Assembly (NCBI GenBank): GCA_022510565.1
Contig: JAFLTE010000002.1
Location: 62,001-126,000 of the forward strand
Length of the DNA: 64,000 nucleotides
Direction: 5' to 3'
Source of the DNA: Lachnospiraceae bacterium
Lineage (GTDB): Bacteria > Bacillota > Clostridia > Lachnospirales > Lachnospiraceae
The translations under genes were made by a program, and so were the position numbers. The first letter of the stretch is position 1. The number at the start of each line of letters is the position of its first letter. Under the pieces are notes generated by a model, which was not told the DNA's origin, did no database searches, and was given only the letters and a program-made list of their open reading frames with translations. Below are positions 1 to 9,300 of the stretch, in pieces.

Positions 1-949
1 TATTTTCTTCGCCGTCTATCTTCAAATTACCGTTTTCATCTACATAGGGATTTCTCAGGCGGATATCCCACGGCTTATGCGAATGACGGCAGTTATACCC
101 ATGTAATCCGAGAGGATTGACTACTTTGCCGATTCCGGTACCAGGTTCGATATCATACCCGGTGCTTTCCAGCAGATTAGGATATTCCGGCTCACTTCCC
201 ACGATTCGGTACACCCTGCCCTGCCAGTTGTCATGTCCGGCCAGTGTCGGTTGTCCTTCCGGTTGTGTTCTAGCCCCTAGATGCGCCGACACAAGCACGT
301 ATTCGCTCTTTGCTTCTACTATGTACTGATTAGTCACTTGGGCGGCTGTCTGGTTCATGCTCGTTACGACACAGCAGCGTACAGCTGCTTCCAGTGTCCG
401 CTTCGTTCCTGTCGGGTATAACACCTCAATTCCTTTGCCGGCATACCTGTCCAGAATATCACACACCGCGGCAGAATAACTCTGTACGCCGCTTGCCACT
501 CTCAGATCAGCTTCATCGAGCATATTGATAAGGTCTTGCTGACTCTGCTCCATGGTGGTCCGTGTAAGGTTCGTCAATTCACCCAGGCTTTTCTTATATT
601 CTGCGTCCATAACACGGACAACTGCAGCATTTTCAAGCGGATTGGATAATTCTACACCTAACTGCTTGAGCGTGGATGCATCGTCCTCCCATGAGGTCAG
701 AACGGCATCCTGCAGAATGGCACGGAGTTCCTCACGGGTCAATCCAGTCATCTCACTCAGCTTTTTCTGTATCTCCTCCCTGCTTTCGCCCATCATCTGG
801 AGTTTATAGATTAACTGATCAGCTGTAGAAGTCATCTCACCGGCAGCAAGCAGGCGGCGGGTGATGTCTTTAAGAATAAAATCCTCTAATTGGCGGTAGA
901 GTTCAAGAAGTCTGTCTTCTTTGTTGGTAAAATAATCGGGTGGAAGCAT
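1..949 (-). CDS. Phage minor capsid protein (Phage_min_cap2-like), partial, runs off left edge
   Basis: Reverse-strand reading frame starting ATG at 949 (MLPPDYFTNKEDRLLELYRQLEDFILKDITRRLLAAGEM...) open to the window edge, ending ...NPLGLHGYNCRHSHKPWDIRLRNPYVDENG; GLHGYNCRH is typical of this family. Confidence 0.8.
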   Translation of the reverse strand, partial: MLPPDYFTNKEDRLLELYRQLEDFILKDITRRLLAAGEMTSTADQLIYKLQMMGESREEIQKKLSEMTGLTREELRAILQDAVLTSWEDDASTLKQLGVELSNPLENAAVVRVMDAEYKKSLGELTNLTRTTMEQSQQDLINMLDEADLRVASGVQSYSAAVCDILDRYAGKGIEVLYPTGTKRTLEAAVRCCVVTSMNQTAAQVTNQYIVEAKSEYVLVSAHLGARTQPEGQPTLAGHDNWQGRVYRIVGSEPEYPNLLESTGYDIEPGTGIGKVVNPLGLHGYNCRHSHKPWDIRLRNPYVDENGNLKIDGEEN

Positions 950-952
950 CCT

Positions 953-1384
953 TTAGTCCTTTCCAATCGTTTCTTTAACAAGCTTAACCCAATCGTCCTT
1001 ATACTGTTCCTTGGCTCTCTCAAACCAATGGTCAGTAGTTCCATCTGTATGCTGTTTGAGCGGTCTTCCGGTCGGATTCTTCTTGGGTGGTGAAAAGTAA
1101 CCGGTCAGATTTCCATCTCCGTCATAGATAGGAATGTTCGGCCCGTATATCTCACCTTCGTACTGATAGTGTGCATATGGTGTGTTCCACTCTATTTCGC
1201 CGCCGTATATTCCCTCTGGATAGTTGACACTGTTTCGCAGCGCTCCTTGTTGGAACGGAATGAGCGGGTCGCAGTCTGCTACTATCTGCATATTCAATAA
1301 TTTTTGCCCCTCCCTCAGCCTATCATCGATGCGTTTTGTATCAATTTTGATATCTACTGACCCAACATGAGTGTTTATCTTCAT
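953..1384 (-). CDS. Phage minor capsid / head-tail joining protein
   Basis: ORF 143 aa; FQQGALRNSVNY...WNTPYAHYQYEGEIYGPN resembles minor capsid/HK97 gp10-like proteins; in structural operon. Confidence 0.65.
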   Translation of the reverse strand: MKINTHVGSVDIKIDTKRIDDRLREGQKLLNMQIVADCDPLIPFQQGALRNSVNYPEGIYGGEIEWNTPYAHYQYEGEIYGPNIPIYDGDGNLTGYFSPPKKNPTGRPLKQHTDGTTDHWFERAKEQYKDDWVKLVKETIGKD

Positions 1385-2034
1385 TGATTACCTGCTTTCC
1401 TATGGCTTCTGCAACCGCTTTTTTCTCTCTCAACAGCTTCTTCTAAAGAATATCCTTTACTGAGGTTGCGACTCAAATTCTTGTAATTGACGCCGTAAAA
1501 CCTCGCCCATTCCGCAAGAGTCCTTTCTACCCCCAGATGTGATATAATCTTGTTATTTGTCTTATTATTTGCATTTTCAAACCTATCAACCCATCTGCAA
1601 TTTTCTGGACAATAGCTTCCGTTAGTGTCTATTCGGTCTATCTCTAACCCCTCTTTATATCCGTTTGATAGAGCCCAGTCTATAAAAGTTTTAGAATTAT
1701 GCCACTCATCACAAACGAATATTCCCTTTGCTCCGTAATCACAGTATGATTTATGGCTGGGTCTATCGCATCTATTTATCATTCCTTGCCATACATAATA
1801 TATTTTTGTACGTGTTTTTCCGTGTTTTACCTTGCTTTCGTTTGACAGCTTTAATCCGCAGTCTTTACAGTGCTTTGTATGCCCAGATTGCAAATTGCTT
1901 CCCGAAACTATAATTTTCTTCCCACAATCACATTTACAAAACCATTTCTTTTTCTTTCCCGGAACATCAACCGCTAATTCTATTACAACTAGGCTTCCGT
2001 ATCTTCTCCCAGTTAAATCAATCTTTACTGACAT
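1381..2034 (-). CDS. AP2/HNH-type free-standing homing-endonuclease-like protein
   Basis: ORF 217 aa with N-terminal CxCDCG...CKDCG zinc-binding motif and YYVWQGMINRCDRPSHKSYCDYGAKGIFVCDEW...EIDRIDTNGSYCPENCRWVDRFENANNKTNN, typical of phage HNH/AP2 proteins. Confidence 0.7.
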   Translation of the reverse strand: MSVKIDLTGRRYGSLVVIELAVDVPGKKKKWFCKCDCGKKIIVSGSNLQSGHTKHCKDCGLKLSNESKVKHGKTRTKIYYVWQGMINRCDRPSHKSYCDYGAKGIFVCDEWHNSKTFIDWALSNGYKEGLEIDRIDTNGSYCPENCRWVDRFENANNKTNNKIISHLGVERTLAEWARFYGVNYKNLSRNLSKGYSLEEAVEREKSGCRSHRKAGNQ

Positions 2035-2144
2035 ATTGCGCCCCTTCCTGCAATCTCCCTAAATAATTAAAGCGTGAGGAAATGGCTAGGGATTGCCACG
2101 TTCGCCCCGTCGGGCTATCCTCACACTTTAATCATAAAATACTT

Positions 2145-2327
2145 TTATTTAGTATTTGTACCATTTTTCTGCCGCTTGTTCGCAGCTATTTCTACTGCAA
2201 GCTCCATAAAGTCACGCTCGCCGGGTTGCATTTCGGTCCTTGCTATATAATCAACAACCTCTTTGAAGTCTGTTCTGGACATCAAGACCATAACAACCAC
2301 CATTTCAACAATCTCCTGATCACTCAT
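2145..2327 (-). CDS. Small hypothetical phage protein
   Basis: 60-aa ORF overlapping the next gene by 4 bp in a phage operon. Confidence 0.45.
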   Translation of the reverse strand: MSDQEIVEMVVVMVLMSRTDFKEVVDYIARTEMQPGERDFMELAVEIAANKRQKNGTNTK

Positions 2328-2557
2328 GCAGCACCGCCTTTCTTTAATTCAGAAACAGCCGCCCGATAGCCCTTAGCATAGCCATATTCAAATGTAGTGG
2401 CTATAGTATTTACAACACTTCCGCTGCAGACCGCGTCATCTGCCAGTTGTCTCAATTCTCTAGTATTAATATCATACCGATCATTGACCTCCTTATTTGT
2501 AAAAAACCTTTTTATATACTTCTTGATTCTCTCCATAAATAAAAAATCTCCTTTCAA
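2324..2557 (-). CDS. Small hypothetical phage protein
   Basis: 77-aa ORF, tandem with neighbours. Confidence 0.45.
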   Translation of the reverse strand: MKGDFLFMERIKKYIKRFFTNKEVNDRYDINTRELRQLADDAVCSGSVVNTIATTFEYGYAKGYRAAVSELKKGGAA

Positions 2558-2659
2558 ATTGTTCTTGAAAGAAGCCTCTCATGCGTGTTACAATATTCAC
2601 GCAGGGAAACTTCTCTGTGGTTGATAGAGCGTTTACAACTTTCTCAGGGTGGTAACGCT

Positions 2660-2830
2660 CTATTTTTTGTCCAATTCAGCTTTTACCATTTTGATGCCTT
2701 TATTGATTACTTCTGTTTTGGTAGTTTTGAGTTTTTCGGAGCACTCACTAAGTATTTTGTCCATTTCATTATCAAGTCTTAACTCAAAACGATGGTGTTT
2801 GGACTTATCTGATTTTGGTCTTGGCGACAA
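2660..2830 (-). CDS. Ribbon-helix-helix (CopG/Arc-like) small DNA-binding protein, TTG start
   Basis: Not in the ORF track; TTG at 2830 preceded by AAAGGAGG; product MSPRPKSDKSKHHRFELRLDNEMDKILSECSEKLKTTKTEVINKGIKMVKAELDKK. Confidence 0.7.
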   Translation of the reverse strand: MSPRPKSDKSKHHRFELRLDNEMDKILSECSEKLKTTKTEVINKGIKMVKAELDKK

Positions 2831-2846
2831 TTTTTAGCCTCCTTTC

Positions 2847-2890
2847 TTGTACGTACAATTACATTATACACGTACGTACAACAATGTCAA
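2847..2890 (-). promoter_or_regulatory. Promoter with palindromic operators for the RHH gene
   Basis: Reverse strand: TTGACA-16 bp-TATAAT, with TTGTACGTACGTG in the spacer and the perfect palindrome TTGTACGTACAA just downstream. Confidence 0.7.
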
Positions 2891-2925
2891 TGCCCAAATT
2901 AAAAGAGAGTGCCTAAACACCCTCT

Positions 2926-4347
2926 TTATTCTTCATCAAAAAGACCTTTTTTCTCGTTCTCTCCTTGCGCGTCTGCCGCAACTTCTCGCGCATTCTGCTC
3001 ACTCATTCCCTCATACTCCATAAAATACCGCCATAATGGGTATTTTCCAGCTTGAACATATTGCCAATGCCGTAATCTGTCCTCCTCAAAATTTAGAGTT
3101 ATATCTTGGAACGAATAGCTTACTTCATAAGTACCTACCGGCGCAAGGTTATAAATATCTGCCCATTTGTCAAGCGCATAGATCAGCCCGTCTGTAGCTG
3201 CCTGAAGACTGTCTCTGATCTGCTTGATTAACTGTATCGTTTCCCTGTCATCAGCTTCTACCTGCGTTGCCGTAACATGTCCCGTCCTGCCGTTTAATAC
3301 AAATTGTCCATTACTGTACCCGATTTTTACCCCTACAAGATTGAGGAAATGGTCGATACCACTCAATCTACTGTCAGTCTGCAGCGCCGGGTTTACTTCG
3401 TGGTATTCATCACCGGTATTGCTACCGGGAATAATGTGCACATATCTCGGCAACGCTTTTCCGGCCTTGTCCACTGCCCCGTTAGCCGTGAATTTACTTC
3501 TTACCGGCTTTCCGGGTTCGTCTATCAGCATATCACCTAAGAACACTTTCTTCTGACTGTCGAATATTTCATCTTCCAGCCTTGTCCATGCAATATCAAG
3601 GGTTTTTAACTCTTTGAGCGCATTGGAGAATACAGATACGCCGAGCGGACTTGTCATGTCCATATTATTGGACAGCGGCATCTTGAATACCGAGAATAAC
3701 GGCTGCCCTATGTTCTCATAGGCTGCATCTTCCTCTAGATTCGCCCATACTGTATCACCCATATTGCACTCCGTACCTATTACGCCCTCTTTGTTCGACT
3801 TGTAAGTTTTGTTGGTAATACGGTATATCCGCATATCTTCCGATATATCCTCAAATCGCTGCCATTCAAGGCGTGTATAGTATTTATTACCATCTGCGTA
3901 GTGGTCAAAGAAAATTCCACCATCAATCTTGCCCTCTGCGGCGTGTGTCGGGCAGAAGTCCCAAGGCATAACATAATCAATACCGGTGCCGTTTGGCTTT
4001 AGAATGATATGACCGAATGCGCAGGCTTTCTCACATTCCTCATTCTTCATTCTGGTTATATAGCTGTCCATAAAGCTGTTAATCCAGTCAGCCCTTGCCG
4101 AACCCTCAACGCTGATACCAAGTGCAAGTGTGGTAAGTCTGGCCGTCTCATTGCACAGCTTCTTTGCAAAGTTAAAGGACTCTATATCATCATTTGCCCA
4201 AGGCGGCTTACCCTGGTAGATTTTTACCCATTCATCTAATGCAAGCCGCATGATATCGCTTTCTATGGTTTTAACTTTAAACTTCTCCTGTGCTTCTTTC
4301 TGCCACAATGATTCCCACCACCTTTTGATTGTTTGAATTATTCCCAT
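2926..4347 (-). CDS. Phage portal protein (SPP1 gp6-like)
   Basis: 473 aa, directly downstream of terminase; WWESLWQ..., DLRLSGIDHFLNLVGVKIGYSNGQFV and VTATQVEADDRETIQLIKQIRDSLQ typical of portal proteins. Confidence 0.8.
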   Translation of the reverse strand: MGIIQTIKRWWESLWQKEAQEKFKVKTIESDIMRLALDEWVKIYQGKPPWANDDIESFNFAKKLCNETARLTTLALGISVEGSARADWINSFMDSYITRMKNEECEKACAFGHIILKPNGTGIDYVMPWDFCPTHAAEGKIDGGIFFDHYADGNKYYTRLEWQRFEDISEDMRIYRITNKTYKSNKEGVIGTECNMGDTVWANLEEDAAYENIGQPLFSVFKMPLSNNMDMTSPLGVSVFSNALKELKTLDIAWTRLEDEIFDSQKKVFLGDMLIDEPGKPVRSKFTANGAVDKAGKALPRYVHIIPGSNTGDEYHEVNPALQTDSRLSGIDHFLNLVGVKIGYSNGQFVLNGRTGHVTATQVEADDRETIQLIKQIRDSLQAATDGLIYALDKWADIYNLAPVGTYEVSYSFQDITLNFEEDRLRHWQYVQAGKYPLWRYFMEYEGMSEQNAREVAADAQGENEKKGLFDEE

Positions 4348-5948
4348 TATGCGCTGTTTCCTCTCTTATTGAACAACTGTTCAAATGCGTATCTGGTAGC
4401 TGCTATTGTATGATCGTCTTGCCCCTCAGGATATCCGCTTATGACATTTCCATCCTTGTCACGGTCATATTCATAATTTGTAAACTCGTTATAAGCGTTC
4501 GGAGTTCTCCGCTGGTCTATGACGATTGTTCGGCGCTGCAGCCACTTAAAGCCATATTCTACACTGCCGGGTCCTTTCACTGCTGCCCTCGCCGGGAGTC
4601 CTCTGTCACGGTAATCTACAACGGATTTATTCTCGTTGCTGTCACAAGTAATCGTGTAATCATCATATCCCTTTTGCATTATCCACTCGGCCGTAGTTTC
4701 ATTGCTTGTCTTGTGGACATAATTCTCATCAAGCAAATATATTTTTTCGTGTGTACTATCATAGTAAGCCCGGATAAAAGCATAAGCGTCCGGATACCAT
4801 CCCCAGTCCACGCCTTGATAAATACGGTCAAATGTCGCTATTTCTGAGTCTTCAATCGCTCTAAGTTCCAGATACTCAAATACATTGCCGCCCTCACCGT
4901 TTGGCACGCCATCATACTCATGTTCATATGCTTCAGGGTTGACTTCCTTTAAATGCGCGGCATCACTGATAAATTTTTCTCCCAACCATTCCGGCGGTGC
5001 ATCTTTGTAGTGCGAATGATGTATGATCCGGCGTGGGTTCGGCTGCAATTTAATCTTATTTACCCAGTTGTTTTTACTTTTCGGTGGGTTGTATGAAGAA
5101 AAATCATAGCTTTCATCACCGCCACGAAGTACGGACTGATTAACGGAACGCTCCTGCGCGTCCCCCTTCATCTGGTCTTTTTCCTCTTTCCAGAGAATGC
5201 CAATATATCCAAACGGCGGCTTTATTGATTTCAGCTTAGTTTCATCATCAAGACCTCTAAAATAAATAATCTGTCCGGTTTTTATATATCTGATCTCCAA
5301 AGGGCTGACCTTGCAGTCAAATTCTTCATTCAGACCCAACTCATTGATGGCCCATTTTATTTGCGCATATACGGAATCTTTTAACGTACCTGCTACCTGT
5401 CTGGTAATACAAGCATGCATTATAGGGTGATTCTTTACGAGTTCAAGAATCTTTAACGATATAAAAGACGATTTCAGACCGCCACGTCCACCCTCAAAAA
5501 CATATTCTATATTGGGCTTTATTTGACGATTTATATCAACAAAGCTTTTCCCGATCACTCTTGCCGGAAGTTCGTAAGGTTTGCTATCTACCGCTTTCTG
5601 CTTTTCTTCCTGCTCTTCCTTGATGCGTAATGCCTTTTCAAGAGAATCCATAGCCTTTAATTGCGTTGCCGCATCAGGAGCAAAGCCTAAATCGTCCTTC
5701 TTCTCTCCTCTGGCTATGGCAGTGCGCATTTCCTGTATTTCCTTCAAGGTGGCAATTCTCTGAGAGTCAATTTGCTTTTGGCGTTCTGCTATATATGCAG
5801 AAATGCAACTATTTGCAACTAACTTGTGTGCATTTCCCCTCGCATATCCTCTTGAATATCCTGCGTCTACCGCCGCTTTTTCAGCATTTCCACCATTCTC
5901 TATATAATTGTCTGCAAATGCTTTCTGCTTCGGTGTAAGCCCATTCAT
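4347..5948 (-). CDS. Terminase with small-subunit-like N-terminus fused to large subunit
   Basis: N-term LTPKQKAFADNYIENGGNAEKAAVDAGYSRGYARGNAHKL (Terminase_2/TerS) followed by EGGRGGLKSSFISLKILELV and YQGVDWGWYPDAYAFIRA (TerL ATPase/nuclease). Confidence 0.85.
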   Translation of the reverse strand: MNGLTPKQKAFADNYIENGGNAEKAAVDAGYSRGYARGNAHKLVANSCISAYIAERQKQIDSQRIATLKEIQEMRTAIARGEKKDDLGFAPDAATQLKAMDSLEKALRIKEEQEEKQKAVDSKPYELPARVIGKSFVDINRQIKPNIEYVFEGGRGGLKSSFISLKILELVKNHPIMHACITRQVAGTLKDSVYAQIKWAINELGLNEEFDCKVSPLEIRYIKTGQIIYFRGLDDETKLKSIKPPFGYIGILWKEEKDQMKGDAQERSVNQSVLRGGDESYDFSSYNPPKSKNNWVNKIKLQPNPRRIIHHSHYKDAPPEWLGEKFISDAAHLKEVNPEAYEHEYDGVPNGEGGNVFEYLELRAIEDSEIATFDRIYQGVDWGWYPDAYAFIRAYYDSTHEKIYLLDENYVHKTSNETTAEWIMQKGYDDYTITCDSNENKSVVDYRDRGLPARAAVKGPGSVEYGFKWLQRRTIVIDQRRTPNAYNEFTNYEYDRDKDGNVISGYPEGQDDHTIAATRYAFEQLFNKRGNSA

Positions 5949-5985
5949 GCCTATCCCTTCATTTCATTCGACATACCCCGCCATG

Positions 5986-6324
5986 CTAGGAGTTTTGTAT
6001 ATTCTGTGGATGCACCGGTGCAACCGGAGTATTTTTCACCTTTTCCCATTGCTGCAAAAACCACTTCAGAACCTCAACCTGCGAACACGTATTAAGCAAC
6101 TCCACATCTTTCACGGACATCTCACTGTTTTTCTTCTCATATTCCTGTTTTTCCGTAATACGATAGCCGGTGATAAGGCGGTTCTGCTCTTCGCTGTAAA
6201 ACTGATAAGTATTTATTTTGTATACAATTTTTTTATTGATTAAAGCTCTCTGGAGCTTTTTAATCATCTTCATTATGTTCATACAACTACATTTTGACAT
6301 ACGACAGAAGATAATTTGTACCAT
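5986..6324 (-). CDS. Hypothetical phage protein
   Basis: 112-aa ORF in phage operon; true start may be internal. Confidence 0.45.
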   Translation of the reverse strand: MVQIIFCRMSKCSCMNIMKMIKKLQRALINKKIVYKINTYQFYSEEQNRLITGYRITEKQEYEKKNSEMSVKDVELLNTCSQVEVLKWFLQQWEKVKNTPVAPVHPQNIQNS

Positions 6325-6452
6325 TTTACAGATATTGACGACTGCTGCCGGCAGGGCATAATAAAAGCATCGGTCTCTCTCGCCGATGCTTTATGTCTTC
6401 TATATCATTATATTTATTGAATTATTCTTTCCGGATATTGCTTTATCAAGTT

Positions 6453-7109
6453 TTACGTACCATATATTTGTGTATTAGCTATATTCTCTGCAATCTTTTC
6501 GATAACCTTTATATCATCATATTTGATAAATACTTTCTGAACGTCCTGATAAGCCTGATTATCTATAATGAGTTTTTCCTCATTACATGTTAATTCATAT
6601 TTTTTACAACTCGATAGTATAACAAATTTATCGCTGTTTTCTTCATACTCATAATTCTTTAGATAACCAACATACGCAAATTTCTCATCATTTAGATAAA
6701 TCTTTAAACATGTATAGCTTTCATTTCGATTTTTTAATAATTCGAATGGTACACTTGAAAGGCAAGTTCGTATTCCTAACTTATCGCATACTGTTGCCAC
6801 AATGCTTGAATACTTAAGCTTATTATATAAAAACGGAAAGAAAATTGACATAATGATAATAATAATATTATATAATATCGCATTATTTTCATATGATAAT
6901 ATGCTTCCAAGAACAATATTGTATAGATAACTTATTGAAAAACTCTTAATAACTAAGCTTTGAGTTTCCCTTGAAGTTTTTGCTTCAAGGAAATTATTCC
7001 AGTAGATTGAAATTATACCTGGATATATATATACTACATAACCCGAAATACTCTGCAGTACAATTTGAACTTTTTCAGGATTGGATAATAGCTCAATTAG
7101 CGCTTCCAT
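6453..7109 (-). CDS. DUF6338-like membrane protein
   Basis: 218 aa; N-terminal YVVYIYPGIISIYWNNFLEAK and multiple TM segments followed by soluble domain. Confidence 0.5.
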   Translation of the reverse strand: MEALIELLSNPEKVQIVLQSISGYVVYIYPGIISIYWNNFLEAKTSRETQSLVIKSFSISYLYNIVLGSILSYENNAILYNIIIIIMSIFFPFLYNKLKYSSIVATVCDKLGIRTCLSSVPFELLKNRNESYTCLKIYLNDEKFAYVGYLKNYEYEENSDKFVILSSCKKYELTCNEEKLIIDNQAYQDVQKVFIKYDDIKVIEKIAENIANTQIYGT

Positions 7110-7278
7110 TATTATTGTTTCCCTCGTCTCCCGGTACTGGGTTATTTACTGCTTTTTCATTATTTCGCTTTATTGCAGAATGCTCAAGGTAATAATGTTG
7201 ATAACCTCGCTCTTTTCTTTCTGAGTTATTTACACTTTTAGATTGTCTAGTATCATTTGTATAACGTTTTGTCGGCAT
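7093..7278 (-). CDS. Small hydrophilic partner of DUF6338-like gene
   Basis: MPTKRYTNDTRQSKSVNNSERKERGYQHYYLEHSAIKRNNEK...; overlaps downstream gene start. Confidence 0.5.
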   Translation of the reverse strand: MPTKRYTNDTRQSKSVNNSERKERGYQHYYLEHSAIKRNNEKAVNNPVPGDEGNNNNGSAN

Positions 7279-7390
7279 TTTTACTCCTCCAGAATTTTTG
7301 TCTTTGATACACCACATTGTATTATATTTTACGTTTGAATGTAATTATATTATCTCGAGTATGTATCTGTCAATACATTTAGTTTTCATT

Positions 7391-7705
7391 TCAAAATAAG
7401 CTATTTTCATCCAGTATATGGTAAAACCTTCGCCGATAGCCATAGAAATCTGTTCTCCCACACGGTATTCTGCCCAAATGTTCCGCATATTCTACTTCTT
7501 CGTAAGTCTTGCTTTCCATGACAGACAGTATAATATACTCCGCAATATCCTTATTTGCCATATATGCCGCCTCTTTGACAATGTCTTGATATTGACCGGA
7601 CTGAGCCGCTTGCTTAAGTTCTATGTACCTTTCATGGGTGATATTATAATCCTTCCATGACGCACGATGATTCTGGATATATTGCTTGGATTTTGATTTT
7701 ATCAA
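7391..7705 (-). CDS. Hypothetical phage protein (late-regulator-like position)
   Basis: 104-aa ORF upstream of terminase module. Confidence 0.5.
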   Translation of the reverse strand: MIKSKSKQYIQNHRASWKDYNITHERYIELKQAAQSGQYQDIVKEAAYMANKDIAEYIILSVMESKTYEEVEYAEHLGRIPCGRTDFYGYRRRFYHILDENSLF

Positions 7706-7706
7706 C

Positions 7707-8214
7707 TTATATCATCCTCTCTTCTGAATCAGTGAGCTTACAGTTTGCTTGTTTTCTTAAATCAGTTTCTTTATTGGCCCTGCTCCTCTCCATATGTTCC
7801 AACATAGCCATACATGATGCCATGGTCTGAATAGCCTCCGTGTAGATGTCCTGCTCGGTCTCATGTGTAGGATTGAAGCCAAACTCGTTGACAGCCTTAC
7901 ACATCTCGCCATATTCCTCCCCCTATGATGCTTGCCCATACATAGGCACTGTGGTCCTGTTCTCCCCACTTCTCATCCTGCCTATCTCTTTCAGCAATCA
8001 CATCATCTATGATTTTTTTCTTACTAGATTCTCCCACCTCACACGGCACTTCTTTCAGCGGACACCAATCAGGTCTTTCTGTACATTTAGGATTAATGCT
8101 GTATTTTTCGCACCCTCTGCATATAATTGTGTCTTTTTCCTCCGTTTCAAATGATAAAGGACATTCATCACATGCTTTTGGCGTATCCATAACATAAATC
8201 GATTTTCCGCTCAT
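7707..8214 (-). pseudogene. Phage AERDRQDEKWG-type protein split by a +1 frameshift in a C5/G5 tract
   Basis: ORFs 7897-8214 (...DVIAERDRQDEKWGEQDHSAYVWASIIG|GGIWRDV*) and 7707-7904; removing one base from the run at 7919-7923 gives continuous ...WASIIGEEYGEMCKAVNEFGFNPTHETEQDIYTEAIQTMASCMAMLEHMER... Confidence 0.8.
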
Positions 8215-8216
8215 AC

Positions 8217-8735
8217 CTAAACCTCCTTATATGTCTCCGTTAACGGTTTCCATGCTATAACTTTAGCATCCACAGCTGTAACTTCTTCACCAAAAGAAAC
8301 AAATTCCCACCAGCCTTCCGGAATGATATATGCGTCTTTTTCTTCGTCATACTCCCATAAGTCGCAATCATTCCAACAATAAACACTATCCTCGGTTGTC
8401 ATTATTCCATCCGTATAAAATGCTCTTCCCGTAAAATAAAGCGTTTCGTCTGTTCTGTAATGTTTTCTGATATATGTAATCTCAACTTCTTCCTCATTTT
8501 CAGGCATCCTCTCACTACACGGAATCCACTCTGCGGCATGACTGCTGCCCGCTGCCATACGTTTCACTGCCTCATAAAAGCCATGTGCACCCATTGCCTG
8601 CAGCGCTGCTGATGCATTGAGGGCAACACTGTCATTACGGTTAAGCCAATGCTCCAGGTACTCTACTGTGTACAATTCATGGCTGAGGTCCGTAACTATT
8701 TCCTTTTCTCTTTCTGTCATCTGAATCTTTTCCAT
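8217..8735 (-). CDS. DUF551-domain phage protein
   Basis: AEWIPCSERMPENEEEVEITYI...VIAWKPLTETYKEV. Confidence 0.75.
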   Translation of the reverse strand: MEKIQMTEREKEIVTDLSHELYTVEYLEHWLNRNDSVALNASAALQAMGAHGFYEAVKRMAAGSSHAAEWIPCSERMPENEEEVEITYIRKHYRTDETLYFTGRAFYTDGIMTTEDSVYCWNDCDLWEYDEEKDAYIIPEGWWEFVSFGEEVTAVDAKVIAWKPLTETYKEV

Positions 8736-9236
8736 CTACGCCTTGCCCCCCCCCACTTTTTTCTTGTATGTACTTATAGCAGTCGCTACTGCTCCGTATG
8801 TCATACCCATTTCGTCCGCTATCTTCTGATTGGACCAACCGGCATTATGAAGCGCCATGATCTTACCGTAATCAATTTTCTGTCTGGTCTTTTTAACTTC
8901 CGGCTGCAGCTTTCCGTCTTTAGGTGCTCTGAAGAGCTTTGGCTGTTGGTTCGTTTCGCTTTCCTGTGGTTCTGATGCGGTTTCTGGCTGTTTTGATACA
9001 GTTTCCGGCTGTTTTGATACAGTTTCTTTACTTTTCTCAGGTTTTTTAGGGTTCTCTACCGGAGTCTCCATTCCTCTCAGTGCCGCTTCTGCAACAGTCA
9101 AATCAAATCTTTTTGAAATTTTCTCCAATAATTCTTCTTTGTATCTTTGTAAGGTGTCACAGTTATTAAACCTGCAGATTTCTATAGTTTCATCCAACTC
9201 TACATATACTCTGCCATCGGATATGTAAATTCTCAT
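8736..9236 (-). CDS. Phage HTH-containing protein with internal SKQPETV repeats
   Basis: KETVSKQPETVSKQPETASEPQE repeats and C-terminal IMALHNAGWSNQKIADEMGMTYGAVATAISTYKKK HTH. Confidence 0.6.
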   Translation of the reverse strand: MRIYISDGRVYVELDETIEICRFNNCDTLQRYKEELLEKISKRFDLTVAEAALRGMETPVENPKKPEKSKETVSKQPETVSKQPETASEPQESETNQQPKLFRAPKDGKLQPEVKKTRQKIDYGKIMALHNAGWSNQKIADEMGMTYGAVATAISTYKKKVGGGKA

Positions 9237-9300
9237 TGCGCTCCTTTCTGGCGGCGCATCACCCGGCCGCCGCGGGTTCGTGATATACTAATGTTGATAG

